Positions 22,710-58,680 of a DNA stretch of 60,000 nt are shown one piece after another; within the stretch, counting starts at the first letter, position 1; every line of letters begins with the position of its first letter. Below the pieces are notes generated by a model that worked only from the letters and a program-made list of their open reading frames with translations, did no database searches and was not told where the DNA came from. A program made the position numbers and the translations under genes. The DNA is taken from positions 16,847,484 through 16,907,483 of the forward strand of contig NC_135550.1 of assembly GCF_964340395.1 (NCBI RefSeq). The letters run 5' to 3'. Source of the stretch: Glandiceps talaboti. Its lineage: Eukaryota; Hemichordata; Enteropneusta; Spengelidae.

Positions 22710-23008
22710 CTTCGATTTAATCTTCCAAATGGAAATACAATTTCAGAGGCTAATTTCCTCTTACAACCAGTTTCGAGTACTTTTCCTGCCGTATCACAGC
22801 CGACAGCAGGCAGCCATTTTGGATAAATTAAAGCATGCTGGGAGTTCACGATCAGCTGTTAGCAAAGCTACCGCTGCTGCATTGCTCGACACTAGTACCA
22901 AGTCAGTGGTCCTCACTGATCTTAGGACTTTTGTGACATACATACATCAATTTTTTTCAGAGCTGCTAGTGTTGAAATCATCTTGCAAGGCTACAATTTA
23001 CTTTTGAT
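22710..23008. promoter_or_regulatory. Divergent promoter shared by PPP1R21 and TMEM223
   Basis: Only 299 bp separate the two start codons, so one short region must serve both. It contains AAAATGGCTGCC (minus, 22809-22820), and GAAGATGGCTGA overlaps the PPP1R21 ATG (22702-22713); both fit YY1. GCATGCTGGGA at 22833-22843 contains the reverse of a ZNF143/Staf-type TCCCAGCATGC core. No TATA box was noticed. This combination is typical of housekeeping divergent promoters; factor binding is inferred. Confidence 0.7.
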
Positions 23009-23555
23009 ATGGCACTGCGTCTTTCGGCACATCGGACGATCAACTTTTTAACACGTGGGTTGGAAAATGGGAACTCCAACAACATGATTTGTACTGTTCG
23101 AACACTGGCATATTTTTCGAGCCATGGATGTAGAAGCATAGGACCAAGAATCGGTTACTTCAGGAGAAAGTTGAATTCATTATGTACTGTGTCAACAAAA
23201 TACGGAAACTATGGTAATGCCAGTGCTGGAAAAAAGAGATTCTACTACGGTGAAATACATAAAGAGCGCCCTCCGGACACAAAAGTGGTAAAAGACGTAC
23301 TTTTGTACGAAAATAAGAATTTCACGTTTCATCGAGTGATGGGCATGTTTGCCATTGCACAGTTCACTTTTTGGATATATTTAAGCAATTTTGCATACAG
23401 CGAAATGAGAGTAGTACAGAGAGCTGAACAGTCAGTGTATGGAGATAAAGGAGTTCCAGAAGATAAAAAGAAAAAATTTTCTCTGGCTGGACTGAACTTT
23501 CATCTAGGGTCTTCAGCCTGGCGTTATGGGTTGGTCACCATGAGTGTAGTTATGG
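23009..23555 (+). CDS. TMEM223: TMEM223 exon 1
   Basis: Residues 1-182 plus one base: presequence, first membrane helix and the start of the second, ending TMSVVM. The open frame runs only 5 nt past the donor before a stop, which fits a real exon edge. Confidence 0.93.
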
Positions 23556-25167
23556 GTTAGTATGTGATAGTAGTATTGATGGTGGTGGTGGTGATCATAG
23601 TATTTGTCCAATAAATTTGGGAGATTGTTTAAGTTTTCAATGTTATATTTCAAGTGAGTAACATTGTAAGGAAATTTTAAACATATGATGGACCACACAA
23701 AACAATTACCATTCTAATGTCCACAGTCTTTCATTTTTCCCTTATTAAATGTGTTTGTGACTGGAAAGGAAGGGAGAACATATTATATTCTATGGCACCA
23801 CTACCAGTACCACTACCAGTGTGTAAGCCGTAACAACAGTTATATCTGAAATGTTTCCGCTTTGCAATTTCTTTTTGCTCAAAAAATGACATTGCTCTTG
23901 ATACTAGTACTACATTCCTGAAATACTATTAGAGTAAAACTTCATTGCCTGTTTGAAATAAAGGTAGGCTTTATCATGCAGTGCATCCTGACGTATAAAG
24001 AACTATGAAAAAGGCAGAAATAAAGTGCGTTGTTACTGTAACCATAGACAGTGGAGGGTCTCCCCTCCACTGTCTATGCTGTAACACTGCAGGTGACTGA
24101 AATTTAACCAGAGTAAATATATAGACATTAGTCTAAGGAAGGTCTGACTTTAGTATGGTGGCAGCAGATATTATGAGTATGACTCAGTTCTCATTCAGAG
24201 ATCCAATGGCTTTCAAACATGCAATTGAACATGGATGCCAAAACTTTTGGAGTCAGCATCAATATTCTCCCTATAAAATATGTAACACTGTCAATACATA
24301 GCTTACTCCTCACCCAACCTCTAAATAGCAACCTATCAAATGATCTCCAATAATTTTATTGAACTGCACAGCTCAATAAAGACTATTTTTATCTTTAAAT
24401 ATTTGATAAACTTTTCTGGTGACTCCCTTGAGGCAATGTAGCCCACAGCAAATTTGTGATGAAATTTAACCATAAAATGACTTGTCAGAACCCAAAGTGT
24501 CTTTATTTTCCAGAGTGACACCCCCTGTTTAACATGACCATCTCCTTTTCATGTTGCTTGAATGAATTGCAAAAAAAATATGTTATCATGAGAGAATGAA
24601 TGTTTATGTACTCTGGGTTCATACTTAATTATGAAAATTCTATTCACAAAGTAAAAAAATTCCAAAATTTTCGCTAACGTCACATCGGCACTGTCAGGGT
24701 ATACTAGTATTACAATATAACATCATGACATCAAATAGAGTCTGAACTCATGGGGGCGCTATTCCTTGGCTGACCCTAGGCTTGTCAACTTATAAAGAAG
24801 ACATTGAATGTAGTCTGCCTGTTTTAAAGAAAAAGACTTAATGCATTCATTTTTGTTATTCTTTGTAGGTTCTCTTATTATGTCTGCAGTATGGATGTAC
24901 TCCAGGAGAAATGTTCACCAATTGGTTTTGAGGAGAGGTGGCCAAAAGTGTACAGTCGTACCGTTTGGATTTTTTGGACGAACCTATCAATTCACAGTGC
25001 CATTGACCAAAATGACATGTCTTCATGGCAGAGACAGTGTCAAGTCAAATCTACCCATCAAGGTCAAAGGTCGCATGTTCTTTTTCTTGCTCGATAAACA
25101 AGGCAAATTCTACAATGCCAGGCTGTTTGATTTCACAGCCGGTATGAGAAGAATAATTGAGAAGTAA
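23009..25167 (+). CDS. TMEM223: TMEM223, mitochondrial inner-membrane protein, two exons, complete
   Basis: The human protein sits in the mitochondrial inner membrane and has been linked to cytochrome c oxidase (COX1 module) assembly. Exons 23009-23555 and 24869-25167 join through a split Gly codon (donor GTTAGT, acceptor TTTGTAG) into 281 residues. The first ~65 residues are rich in Arg, Ser and Thr and poor in acidic residues, as in a mitochondrial presequence. DVLLYENKNFTFHRVMGMF is followed by a first hydrophobic helix at about 109-130. A second, at about 171-193, starts at the conserved WRYGL and spans the splice junction. The C-terminal half has VLRRGGQK, FTVPL, LPIKVKGR and FFLLDKQGKFYNARLFD, all family hallmarks. 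It is longer than the human protein mainly at the N-terminus. The gene is divergent from PPP1R21. No clear polyadenylation signal was chosen. Confidence 0.95.
23556..24868 (+). other. TMEM223 intron
   Basis: Apart from the hairpin at 24036-24085 I see no structure or coding segment here. Confidence 0.85.
24036..24085. other. 36-bp near-perfect hairpin between 7-bp direct repeats
   Basis: CATAGACAGTGGAGGG and its inverse with a 4-nt loop (24043-24078), flanked by CTGTAAC on both sides. Lies in the TMEM223 intron; it may be a minimal transposon relic. Confidence 0.6.
24869..25167 (+). CDS. TMEM223: TMEM223 exon 2 (stop codon)
   Basis: Residues 183-281, SLIMSAVWMYSRRNV to GMRRIIEK and TAA. It carries the matrix/intermembrane C-terminal domain with VKGRMFFFLLDKQGKF. 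Confidence 0.94.
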
Positions 25168-28100
25168 GATAGATCTAAGATACAAAACTGGAATAGTGCT
25201 CACTGTACTGACTAGACTGTGCTCAGATTGACCGACAAAACACATACAAGCCTCAAATGTAAATTTCTACTTACAGAATCAAATTTTTTTTTTGAAACAT
25301 TAATGGACAAGCTATCTCACATATTTTTTATCTTCCCAATCATTTCATCACTGGAAGTTTAGTGTGTGTGTGTGTGTTTTTTTTTAGTTTAACATATTCA
25401 TTAAAGGAAATTCAAGATTAAGGTTTTTGTAAACTCTTTTGCACATGTATAATCACAGGGGACAAGAGGCATATATGCAAAGATATGCAAATTTTTTGAC
25501 TACTTTTATGTCCATTAAAGATAATAATAATGTTGAATAGAATGTTATTTTCCATAAGAAGGATTATGTTATAATGCTTCTGTGTATGTGTTGTATGTTT
25601 ATTTGTGCTTCAAGTGTTGATATAGCTTTTCAGCAAAAACTTCCCCCGGAACTAACTTTGACACCACCTTGAGGCCTTTTTCGCAAGTTATTGCCTCATT
25701 CCCAGATGAAGATGGCTGTAAGTCATTGAAATATTAGAACACTGTGATATTTTGTTGCACTGTTTATTGATGAAATTGAGTTTTGTGGAGAATTCTAAAC
25801 AGTGAATGAAAATATTTGAACACACACGATATAGCTTTTAATTTGAATAAGTCATTTGCATAATCAAGCAATATTTTAGAGATGCAATCTTCAAATTTTG
25901 TACAGGTTTGTTCACACATTGACAATAGCATGATGTAGCTTTTATTTATAATGAATCGTTCGAATAATTTGTGATTTTTTGGGTAATTAAGCAGTATCTT
26001 AATTTTTGATGCATGCTTAAAATATGACTTGGTGCATGCATTGAAAATGCATGTGTCCTATATCTTAATGCATGCTTCAAATTGAAATTTCACATAATTT
26101 GGTGTATAGAAGTTGGAATTTCCAAAAACAACATTTGGTATTTTTTAAAGAGGAACAATGGCATGGCTGATTCTTCCTAGCTACTTTAGTTGATGTCCAG
26201 TGAGTCACGAACGGTCACTTTCACTACTCTACACTGTGCAATCAAATTATTCAAATTAGCCATTAACAGACCTGCTATACACTGGGGTAGGGAATTCTGG
26301 GTAAAGAAACAATGGAGGTGCCCTGTGCCCAAGTGTTTACATTTGTCTGTTTATTGTTTCCACTTGTGTGGTATGGCAGTGAGGATTCCGTGTATGACAC
26401 TTAACTGTGACAGTAAGGTAGAAATGATAGATCCAGACATTAAACCTCTTGGTGTAGCATGAATAATACGATGGGTAAAAGCAATGTCTTCTAGGGTACC
26501 TGTACTTAAGTCTGTGTTTCTCATTGATGGGTATTAGTATGCACCTTCTCCAATGTAAAGTAGCTGTATATCAAGTGGTGACCCAAATAGTATGCATGGA
26601 GTAAGACTCGTGTCAGTTCAGCTAAATACCAAAGAGGCATACACACAAATTATCAAATATTGGCAAAATTGTGGTAAGTTGTCAAATTTTAATAGTATGT
26701 AAATTTCAACTGAAACTTGTCAGATATCTGTATGAGGTTTTTTGATTTGTCAAAAAAAAATTATTCTTTTATATAAAAGACAGCACTATCAAATTTTGTG
26801 TATGGTAAAAACATTATAAATATGCCCAGATTTTGCAAAATTTGTGAACCATTAGTCTTTGAAATGCACAGAAACATCACATTACATCTTCTTACAAGAC
26901 ATTATGCACACACCAGTTTATGAAGATTATATTTAAGTAGCTTTTGTAAAAACATATTTGTGATAATGAATAATGCATACACCCGCTGCAACAATTCTTC
27001 CATACGACTTTGAAGTTCGCCCTCTTGTGACAAATATACTGATACCTTTGTTTAAAATATTAATTCACCTCCTAAAGATTGTTGAGGGCGGGCTTTACAC
27101 AGGAACATATCATGCCTATTAATTCCCACACAATTTCCGAATCGTGAGGACTCAGAATAAAGGTTATTCTCGAAACATTATCTATTTTTTCACTTTTTTT
27201 TAAAACTGAGCACAGTTCATCTCACCAAATTTCTTACAGACAAGAGATATATCAGTATGAGAACACAATATTTACAATCATTGATACCAAGGTCAATCAG
27301 TCATTATGCAGACTTTCATCATTACTCTCATTGCATTGTTATTTGAATGATTTATTATATAATTATAAAGAACATCTTATGTTTCAGTCCATTTCCTCAT
27401 AAAAAAAATTGAAATTCAAAACACTAATGACAAGATGCCAATTAAAGTATAAAATGATTCCATTTTGCTGCATTCTCTCAAAATATATTAATAAATTGCT
27501 GAGTTTCAATCAAGATATGTGGACATTGTAATTTTTTTTTAAAATTAAGGCACTAACTACCATCTTCTCCCCCCCTCATTATATCAGTGAAAATTGAGTC
27601 TTTAGTAGCCCCCCCCCCCCCTCTCATGGACACAGTGCTGGGATGTCTATAGGTTTGACTTATGTCCCCCAACATGCATACATGGAAAGCTCTAGTCTTG
27701 ACATCCAAGTCTGAGGTAAGCGTTTTTCTTTTGAGTCCATGATCTTTTACCTTGACCTCTATCTTCAAGGTCAAATAGTAACTTTTATTCAATGTTTGCT
27801 CTATTATGTGCGAGGTGTTTTTTTTCTTGTAATATGCACATTTTATGTTACCTTTCTAGTCGATTGTTTGTTTGTTTGCTTGTGCAGTTTACATGACGGG
27901 TTACTGAGAGAACAGTGCTGGGCATTGAATTGTCTGTATAAGCAAGATGAATAAATAAATAAATATTAAATAAAACAATATACGTTATGGGCTCTGTTTA
28001 TTGGATCACAGATATAAGTTTTCTTTTCAGAAATAACTGACCTTTGACCTGGACACTTTTTTAGTGTAAAATTGTAATTTTCAAAATAAGGTGGTTTTTT

Positions 28101-28419
28101 TACAATGACACTATTTGAGTGTTAACACCCATGTTATGAGTAAAACACTACTCTGATATTTGTTAATCATTACAATTTTTATCACTCTCCTTATACCCAA
28201 GATGAAAGTCTATAATAGGATAATTATGCAAATCATGGAATTTGATATAAAAAATAAATAAATCATCCTTCAATGATAACTTGTATGGGCCCTCAATAAG
28301 CAATTTTTTTTGTCTGAATACAATCATATCAGATAAACCCTCAAAGTCAATGGTGCGGAGTAGTTGGCCAACTGTAGTAGATAGAGGCAAGCCAACTAGA
28401 TAAGAGGTTGGCCAGCTGG

Positions 28420-28830
28420 AAGGGGGAGCAAACATAGGGGAAGTGGGTCTACTGTAGGGAGGTAGGCCATCCACAGGATAGGCAGGACAAACATAGGGGA
28501 GCTAGGTAAACTGTAGGGAAGGTAGGCAAACCATACGGGAGGTAGGCCAACCATAGGAGAGGTAGGCCAACCATAGGAGAGGTAGGCCAACCATAGGGGA
28601 GGTAGGCCAACCATAGGGGATATAGGCAAACCATAGGGGAGGTAGGCCAACCATATGTGAGGTAGGCCAACCATAGGGGAGGTAGGCTAACCATAGGGGA
28701 TGTAGGCAAACCATAGGGGAGGTAGGCCAACCATAGGGGATGTAGGCAAACCATAGGGGAGGTAGGCCAACCATAGGGGAGGTGGGCAAACCATAGGGGA
28801 GGTAGGCCAACCATAGGGGAGGATAGCCTA
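28420..28830. repeat. 20-bp minisatellite, about 20 copies
   Basis: Unit GGTAGGCCAACCATAGGGGA with frequent GGCAAACC variants. It produces Pro/Leu/Trp/Tyr-rich open frames on the minus strand that are not genes. Confidence 0.95.
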
Positions 28831-31800
28831 CTCTGGGGATTTATACTGTCAAGATGTTAGTTTGTAATATACATGGTCAGGAATAAACAAAAAATATTGC
28901 GCACACCAGATTACCAAGTTTAGAGTTTTTATTTCCTCTTTTAGTATATACATGTGATATCAGTTTTTGGACATTAAGATGGTGACAGCAAAAAATGCAA
29001 CATAAATCTACTCTCTTCATTACAATAAAAATTGGCTCTGTTTATGTCTGGCAGTTACTCTCTGTGTAAAAAAACAAACAGACAAATACTATCAGAATGT
29101 AGGACCAGTTTCTGCCACCATCTTCTGAAGAGTCTGACAATACATCCATCTTGTCAACAAAAACTTCACACCATAGTATGAGTTATTTTATGAGTAATAA
29201 TAGCAATTATGGCAGTATACGGTAGTAGAAATTTTATGATTTGACAATACGTTGAACAATTTGTACAGCAGCTGAAACTAGTCCAACAAAATGCGCAAAA
29301 AAAAGTGTATTGAAATTTCAGTTTCTTGATTGATTACAGTTTTTTGTCTCTCACTCCCACATGACACATAAAAGTTGCCGACAATCATTCACTTCGGCAA
29401 TGTAGATTTGAATTGATTTTGAGAATATAGCGGAATGACTGAATCCATCGATAGTAGCCCTAGTCATTTTACTGGCTATTTGAGATCGTAGTGTAATGAC
29501 TGACTCCAATGATAGTAGCCCAAGTCATTTCCACTGCTATATTCCATCCCTTCATTACACAAATGACTTACAAATACATACATACATAAAGGATATAAGC
29601 TCTGATTATTAAAAAAAAAGAAGAAGAAATATATCTATTCTGTGTTTCTTGTTGAGTTCATCTACACCATAGTAAACTGTATTTACCTATATATTTTGTA
29701 TACCTCTAAATAAAGCTAGCTTTCTATTAGACATGGCAGTGTCAAAAATAATGAAGAAAAAACCAAAACAGAAATATCAAGTGTTTTGATCTATATTATC
29801 GGATGTTCATCTTTTTCTCTTGCTGTGCTCTATCAACTGTACTCAAAGTGAAACAAAAAAATCCCAAGGTATATCACAATATGTCATTAGCTGGCATTTC
29901 TTTTATGCACACACAAACAAATCTGGCAATTCTTTTTGTGCATTTTGCAATCCCGTCACCATTTCACTTTCAGCTTTCAATTTTTTTTTTGAAAATGTTG
30001 CTACAGATACTGACATATGGAAGTGATAGCTCAGTTGCATCATCTCAATTGAAACTACTGAAAACCGTTATCAGTATTATGATCAAGACACTACATTGAC
30101 TTGTCTCTGTTGTCATGGCAACCACACTTCCATTGTCAAGTACAAAATTCCCCTTTTTGGCACCCTCTTACAAAAAAAAACTGTACAAAGACTTAAAATG
30201 TGTTGTTTGGTTGTTTTTTCCTGGCAACTGACAGAAGTATACTGTCAGAAACAGAAAATTATTTACAAAGGCAATCAAAATTAAAAGACACTGGAATTAT
30301 TTAGAATTTTGGATCAGCGTATCAGCATGGTATGCACTGGGAAGGATATCAATTCTTCCCTAGTACCTAGTTGATATTATATTTTGTGTCGCAGTAAAAA
30401 TACTTCCATTCAATTTTTTCCATGGCCTGGAACATTACTGCCGATAAACTGTACCAGAAGTTCTTTATCAATTATCTGTTTGTCTGTCTTTGGCTTTTTT
30501 TCATTCTGTGTCGTCTTTTTTAACGAAATACACAACACAAAGGATACAATTTTTACAACATATAATAATCTGATTGGCCAAAGACTCCAGATAACATACA
30601 ACTTCACTGTGTATCCCCCTACTGATGACATTTGACCACTCATCTATATGCATAGTCAAAACAGTCAACACAGGTCAAAGGTCATTGCACATGCTCTTCC
30701 CAGACATACCACAATGCTTGTCAGATGTACAAATTATGCACATATGAATGTACAAAACATAACATGATCAGAAAAATAATTCTTGTCTTTACTTTATCGT
30801 TAAGAAAAGTGCAGATAAAGACATTGATATGGTGCATTGTTGATTAATTGTGCAATTCCTCTTGTCTCTGCTCTCAACTTACAAAAGAAAAAAAAATTTA
30901 CAATTGACAGGGAAAAAAAGAAAGCAGTTGTTTTTTTTTCTCTGTACAGGGCTCAATTACAGCATTTAAATTAGGTAAACTATTATCTAGGATTGTTTTC
31001 TACTTAACATGTTCATACTTCCTAGCATGTATGTAGAAACTAAACTTCTAACGTCATTCATTTATTTATTTATTTATTTCCCCCTAAAAACCCCAAACCC
31101 TGCCAGGATCACATCCTGACCTCCATGGTTTCATATGAAATGGTAAAGCCTACACAAAAATACACAATACTGATTTTTGTCAATCAACAATATTGTCATC
31201 ACAGTATTTGTCCTGTTTTGGTCTATTTTTAATAATCTGCTAAAAATCCATCATTTTCAAAAGAGTTATGTTAATAATGTCTAATTCATTAAATTAAAAA
31301 ATAGTTTCTAAATTGTCGTTACATATTGATTGCCATTTTTTAATTGTTTTTATTTTTACAATCAGTTTTCACAGTAATCTCTTGCATCGTCAATTCATTA
31401 TCTTCGTAAATTTTCATCGCAAATTTTTCTCCTTTATATATCATTATCTACCGACTACGGATTACATAATTATTCACTATGTTTGTTTCTCTTTTTTTAC
31501 TGAAATCACCACAAAATCTCTTGGTGGCTCACTGGTTCTATAAATTACTGCTCTTTTGGCTTGTTATCTATCTTGCTATCTACCTACCTAGTTCTCGTTT
31601 CACGAGAATCTCTCAAATCTCATCTCGTACTTTTAAAACTGAGTTGGCATCCTATACTCTGAGTCTTTACTCAAATATTGCATCTGTTTTTTCTGGCTAC
31701 TAAAGACCACTACCGTCCTGGAAACATCTCTCGTCCTAAATCTAACGAAAAAACCCCACTGACAGTGTGTTTTTTTTATTTCTTGTTTTGTAATACTGTA

Positions 31801-32026
31801 GGTAAGGAAATGAATGCATGGCAGTTATTGGATAATGAAAGGAAACTACGAAAGATTACCCGCACTGTACTGTTGTGTGAAAAAAATCCTTGGCAATGAT
31901 TCCAACCTAGCACCTCCCATTCACATGGAAATGTTTTTTCTCCATGTGTAAAATATGAAAGTCCATCTCCCTACTAACTTACAAATTTCCCTGAACATCT
32001 ATGAGTAACTCCTATCAAATAAATGT

Positions 32027-32038
32027 ATGTGTGCGTGC

Positions 32039-32083
<45 letters not shown>

Positions 32084-32230
32084 ATGCATGCATGCATGTC
32101 TGTCTGTCTGTTGATGTATATATGTATGTATGTATGTATGTACGTACGTACGTACGTACGTACGTACGTACGTACGTATGTATGTATGCATGCATGTATG
32201 TATGTATGTATGTACGTATGTATGTATGTA

Positions 32231-32261
<31 letters not shown>

Positions 32262-32325
32262 ATGTATCTATGTATGTATGTATGTATGTATGTATGTATG
32301 TATGTATGTATGTATGTATGTATGG
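32027..32325. repeat. Compound microsatellite (GT)n, (GTAC)n, (GTAT)n
   Basis: Begins about 225 nt past the FoxN2/3 stop codon, so it probably lies in or near its 3' UTR. The perfect (ACGT)n core at 32140-32176 is self-complementary. Confidence 0.95.
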
Positions 32326-32548
32326 CAGCATCATGTTCGTACTGACATTTTTAGTTGTCGGTAGTCACTGGTAATGTCCCTTTTAGTGACCTAGCTGTCT
32401 TTCTAATCAGGCTAACACCATCCGGTACACTGGTGGATGCAAACGTCTTTGCAACTCTCATGTCTCTGACTATCAGCCCTTAAACACAGAACAAATTAGA
32501 AATTGCACTCAGCCCTGGTGTGTCATCATTTCACAGCTTAGAGTATGT

Positions 32549-55990
<23,442 letters not shown>

Positions 55991-56429
55991 CTATGAATAA
56001 AGAATTAAAAGAGAAGGCAAGAAAATTGAATCATTGTGTATTCATGAGACAACAACTCCGATTTAGGAAAACATGCTATAGAGGGATAGAGTTTAGGCAT
56101 CATGAGACACTGATAATGTTTTTTATCTGGTTTAATCTACAGGTGTATGTTTTAACAAGAAACTGAATAAGCTCAGACAACCAGACTTGTCCAGACTTAT
56201 TTCTCTTGCTTGCCATCATAAATCAAGCAAACATATATACACACCAAACAACACATCAACAACTATGAAGTTTGCACTTCTGGGCTACACTCCATAATAG
56301 GCCTCTAACAAGTTTGTTTTGTAGCTGATAAGACTATTTGATGAACTATACGCTGCTATAAAGTGGTAACCACACTGTGTGCCCTCTAAAGCCATGCAGC
56401 ACCGACACACAGCATTTTCTTGTGACACC

Positions 56430-56463
56430 CCCCCCCCCCCCCCCCCGCCACCACCACCACCAC
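56430..56463. repeat. Poly-C then (CCA)n tract
   Basis: Low-complexity run in the FoxN intron that precedes the forkhead exon. Confidence 0.95.
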
Positions 56464-57044
56464 ACAAATTTGGTGTTCCCAATCATTTACTGTGTTGAGA
56501 CTCACAAGAAAATTCATGGTTTTATCATTTTGAACCACACAATAATTTTGTTCATTTACTAGAGGGTACACAACATCAGAGTAAAACTCTTCCATACCTT
56601 TCCAGTCAAACTACAGACTAATTTCCTAAAATTGTACTTATTACAAGCTAAAATTACGTCTCGTAATATACCTCAACAGAACAATTCTACTATTTTGAAC
56701 ATGTGTGTCCACTTTTGCCCCAAGATATTCCTATGTGCCTCCAAAGACAACATATTCAGATTGAATATTTTTCAAGGTTGTTCATCTCTCAAGTGTACCA
56801 TCACTGTCAGTATTGATATGGTGATTTAGATTAAAATGTATAACTTTATTTAAATGATTTAGATATTGATTATGTCTGGCAGTGTGAGTAAGGTTTTATC
56901 TATACTCTTTTTTTTCTCTCATGAATAATTTTTTTTATTGCCTTTCTTACATTTTTAAGACATATCAGGGTTAATACACTTAATTAAAGCCACGACGTTC
57001 CAGATTTTTTCATCAGTTTTCCTGGAGTATTCAGATACATTATC

Positions 57045-57225
57045 CATGAATGTTGACCAGTGAAAAACATGTTGCAAAATTATGTTTTTCAACAATCAAC
57101 AACAAGTATATGATGGTAATATCAATTGTTCAGTCTACTAAATTTTCAGGATTTGATTACATTTTTCCAGGTCTTTCCAAGAATCCTTTGAAATTCCCGG
57201 ACTTTCCCGGAACATATGAACCTAC
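57045..57225. repeat. Dispersed repeat shared with 33370-33560
   Basis: Both have GTTGACCAGTGAAA, a GCA-AATT/ATGT stretch and a TTCCA-rich end (TTTCCAAG, CCCGGACTTTCCCGG here). Similar TTCC-rich repeats are common in marine invertebrates. The copy at 33370-33560 ends about 50 nt from the penultimate FoxN exon donor. Confidence 0.45.
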
Positions 57226-57536
57226 ATATATATCATGTAGGTATGCTACTATTGACACAGGAATCAAAACCAGAAACTACAATAAAATGTATTTTATGAA
57301 GTTGGTTGATGACAAGTTGATTTTTGTGAAAGAACAAAACAGAAATGCAGTGCTAGAATTTTACTAAATCATTTATTTTTGAAAGAAACACCCACAAGTA
57401 TTTACTGTTCAGTATTTTTAATTTCAATTACAAAGATGTAAAAATAACATACAAGATGTTCATGAAAGAAAAGTCTCATTTGTAATACTGTAACTTTTCT
57501 TTTTAGCATGACAAGAACTAGACAATCCCTAGTAGG

Positions 57537-57557
57537 GGGAGGGGGGGGGGGGGGGGG
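57537..57557. repeat. Poly-G tract
   Basis: A run of about 20 G interrupted once. Confidence 0.95.
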
Positions 57558-58529
57558 CTTCCACAATACCACAACACGTGACAATGGAGTACGTGGAGTG
57601 GAAGGGGGAGTGAGTACAAAGTTTACCAACGGTCGGCTAGCCATGATAAAACCTAACAATGAGTGGGCACAGTAACCATGGTAACAAATTGACAAGCCAT
57701 GCTACAACATTCCAGGTAGTAAGTCAGAGGTATGACCTCAACAATGTATGCACTTGTTAAGTTCTATGACCCCTGTACACAGGGCTTTGCTACTGCAAAT
57801 CCACAATTACTTCCAGGTAGGTCTGCGAAGTATAAATACCACTCATTAAAACTTGACCATCAATCTACATATATAGGCAAAACATTCTTTCAAAAGACTT
57901 GCTGTTCTCCCTTAAACTAGGTGACAATGTCTACATTGTGCAATGTGAAGTGTTATCATTTCAGGTAGTTCCAAAGTGGGTGACCTTATTCAGCTCACTC
58001 TGCCAAAACATACCCTGGCTGCTAAGGTACATATAATTGCTATATCTCCAATGGATAAAAAATTATCCCTCTTTTACACTAAGAGTACCACTAATTCACT
58101 TCAGCATCAGGCCACACAATGCTTCTTTATCTAACCCCCTCTGGCATCAAGTCCACCTTATCTTGGACATATTTGTCAGACATCATATTTGCCCTAAAAC
58201 TATGCTATTTTGAAGTTTGATGTTTTATTCCCAACAATATAAACATGGCACTTCAAAAACAATGTTATCTTACTGGGGAAAATCTTCAAGAATTTTTTTT
58301 TTTTATGGATGCTGTCCTGTTCAAGCATTCTTTTGATATTGCATGGATTTCTAAGAGATAGCCATGCTGTTCAGGAATTATCCATATCACTTCATCACAG
58401 ACAATCAATGATGAACACTTATACTTGTCTGATACAGCCAATATTTTCATGCAATGTTTTTGCTAACATTTTCAAACCAAGGTGACAGACACAAGGAAAA
58501 CAGAGAATATTCAATATTCTGTACATTGA

Positions 58530-58680
58530 GTATTTTCAGTCTAGTACTAATATGTGTGGTTGTTTCTAAGATCTCTGTCTCCACACCCTAAAATCACCGC
58601 CCCCGATTGAGTATTTTCATAGTCTAGTACCAATATGTGTGGTCGTTTCTAAGATCTGTCTCCGCACCCTAAAAAAATCA
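58530..58680. repeat. Approximately 85-bp tandem duplication
   Basis: GAGTATTTTC-AGTCTAGTAC, ATATGTGTGGTYGTTTCTAA and CTCCRCACCCTAAAA in two copies. Confidence 0.85.

Larger units (their letters stand above)
25168..32548. other. Intergenic region between TMEM223 and FoxN2/3 3' ends
   Basis: The genes converge here, so it should contain both 3' UTRs; no exon was recognised. It holds poly-C and (GT)n tracts, a possible retroposon tail with (AAAT)n near 27945-27965, the 20-bp minisatellite, and a duplicated ~80-bp segment at 29400-29540 with GATAGTAGCCC and AGTCATTT. Confidence 0.6.

Noticed and set aside
26190-26462. 90-residue plus-strand frame in the intergenic region
   Set aside because: No recognisable domain, no splice context, composition like the surrounding DNA.
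28396-28814. Pro/Leu/Trp/Tyr-rich repeat proteins resembling secreted or membrane proteins
   Set aside because: Three overlapping frames of the 20-bp minisatellite.
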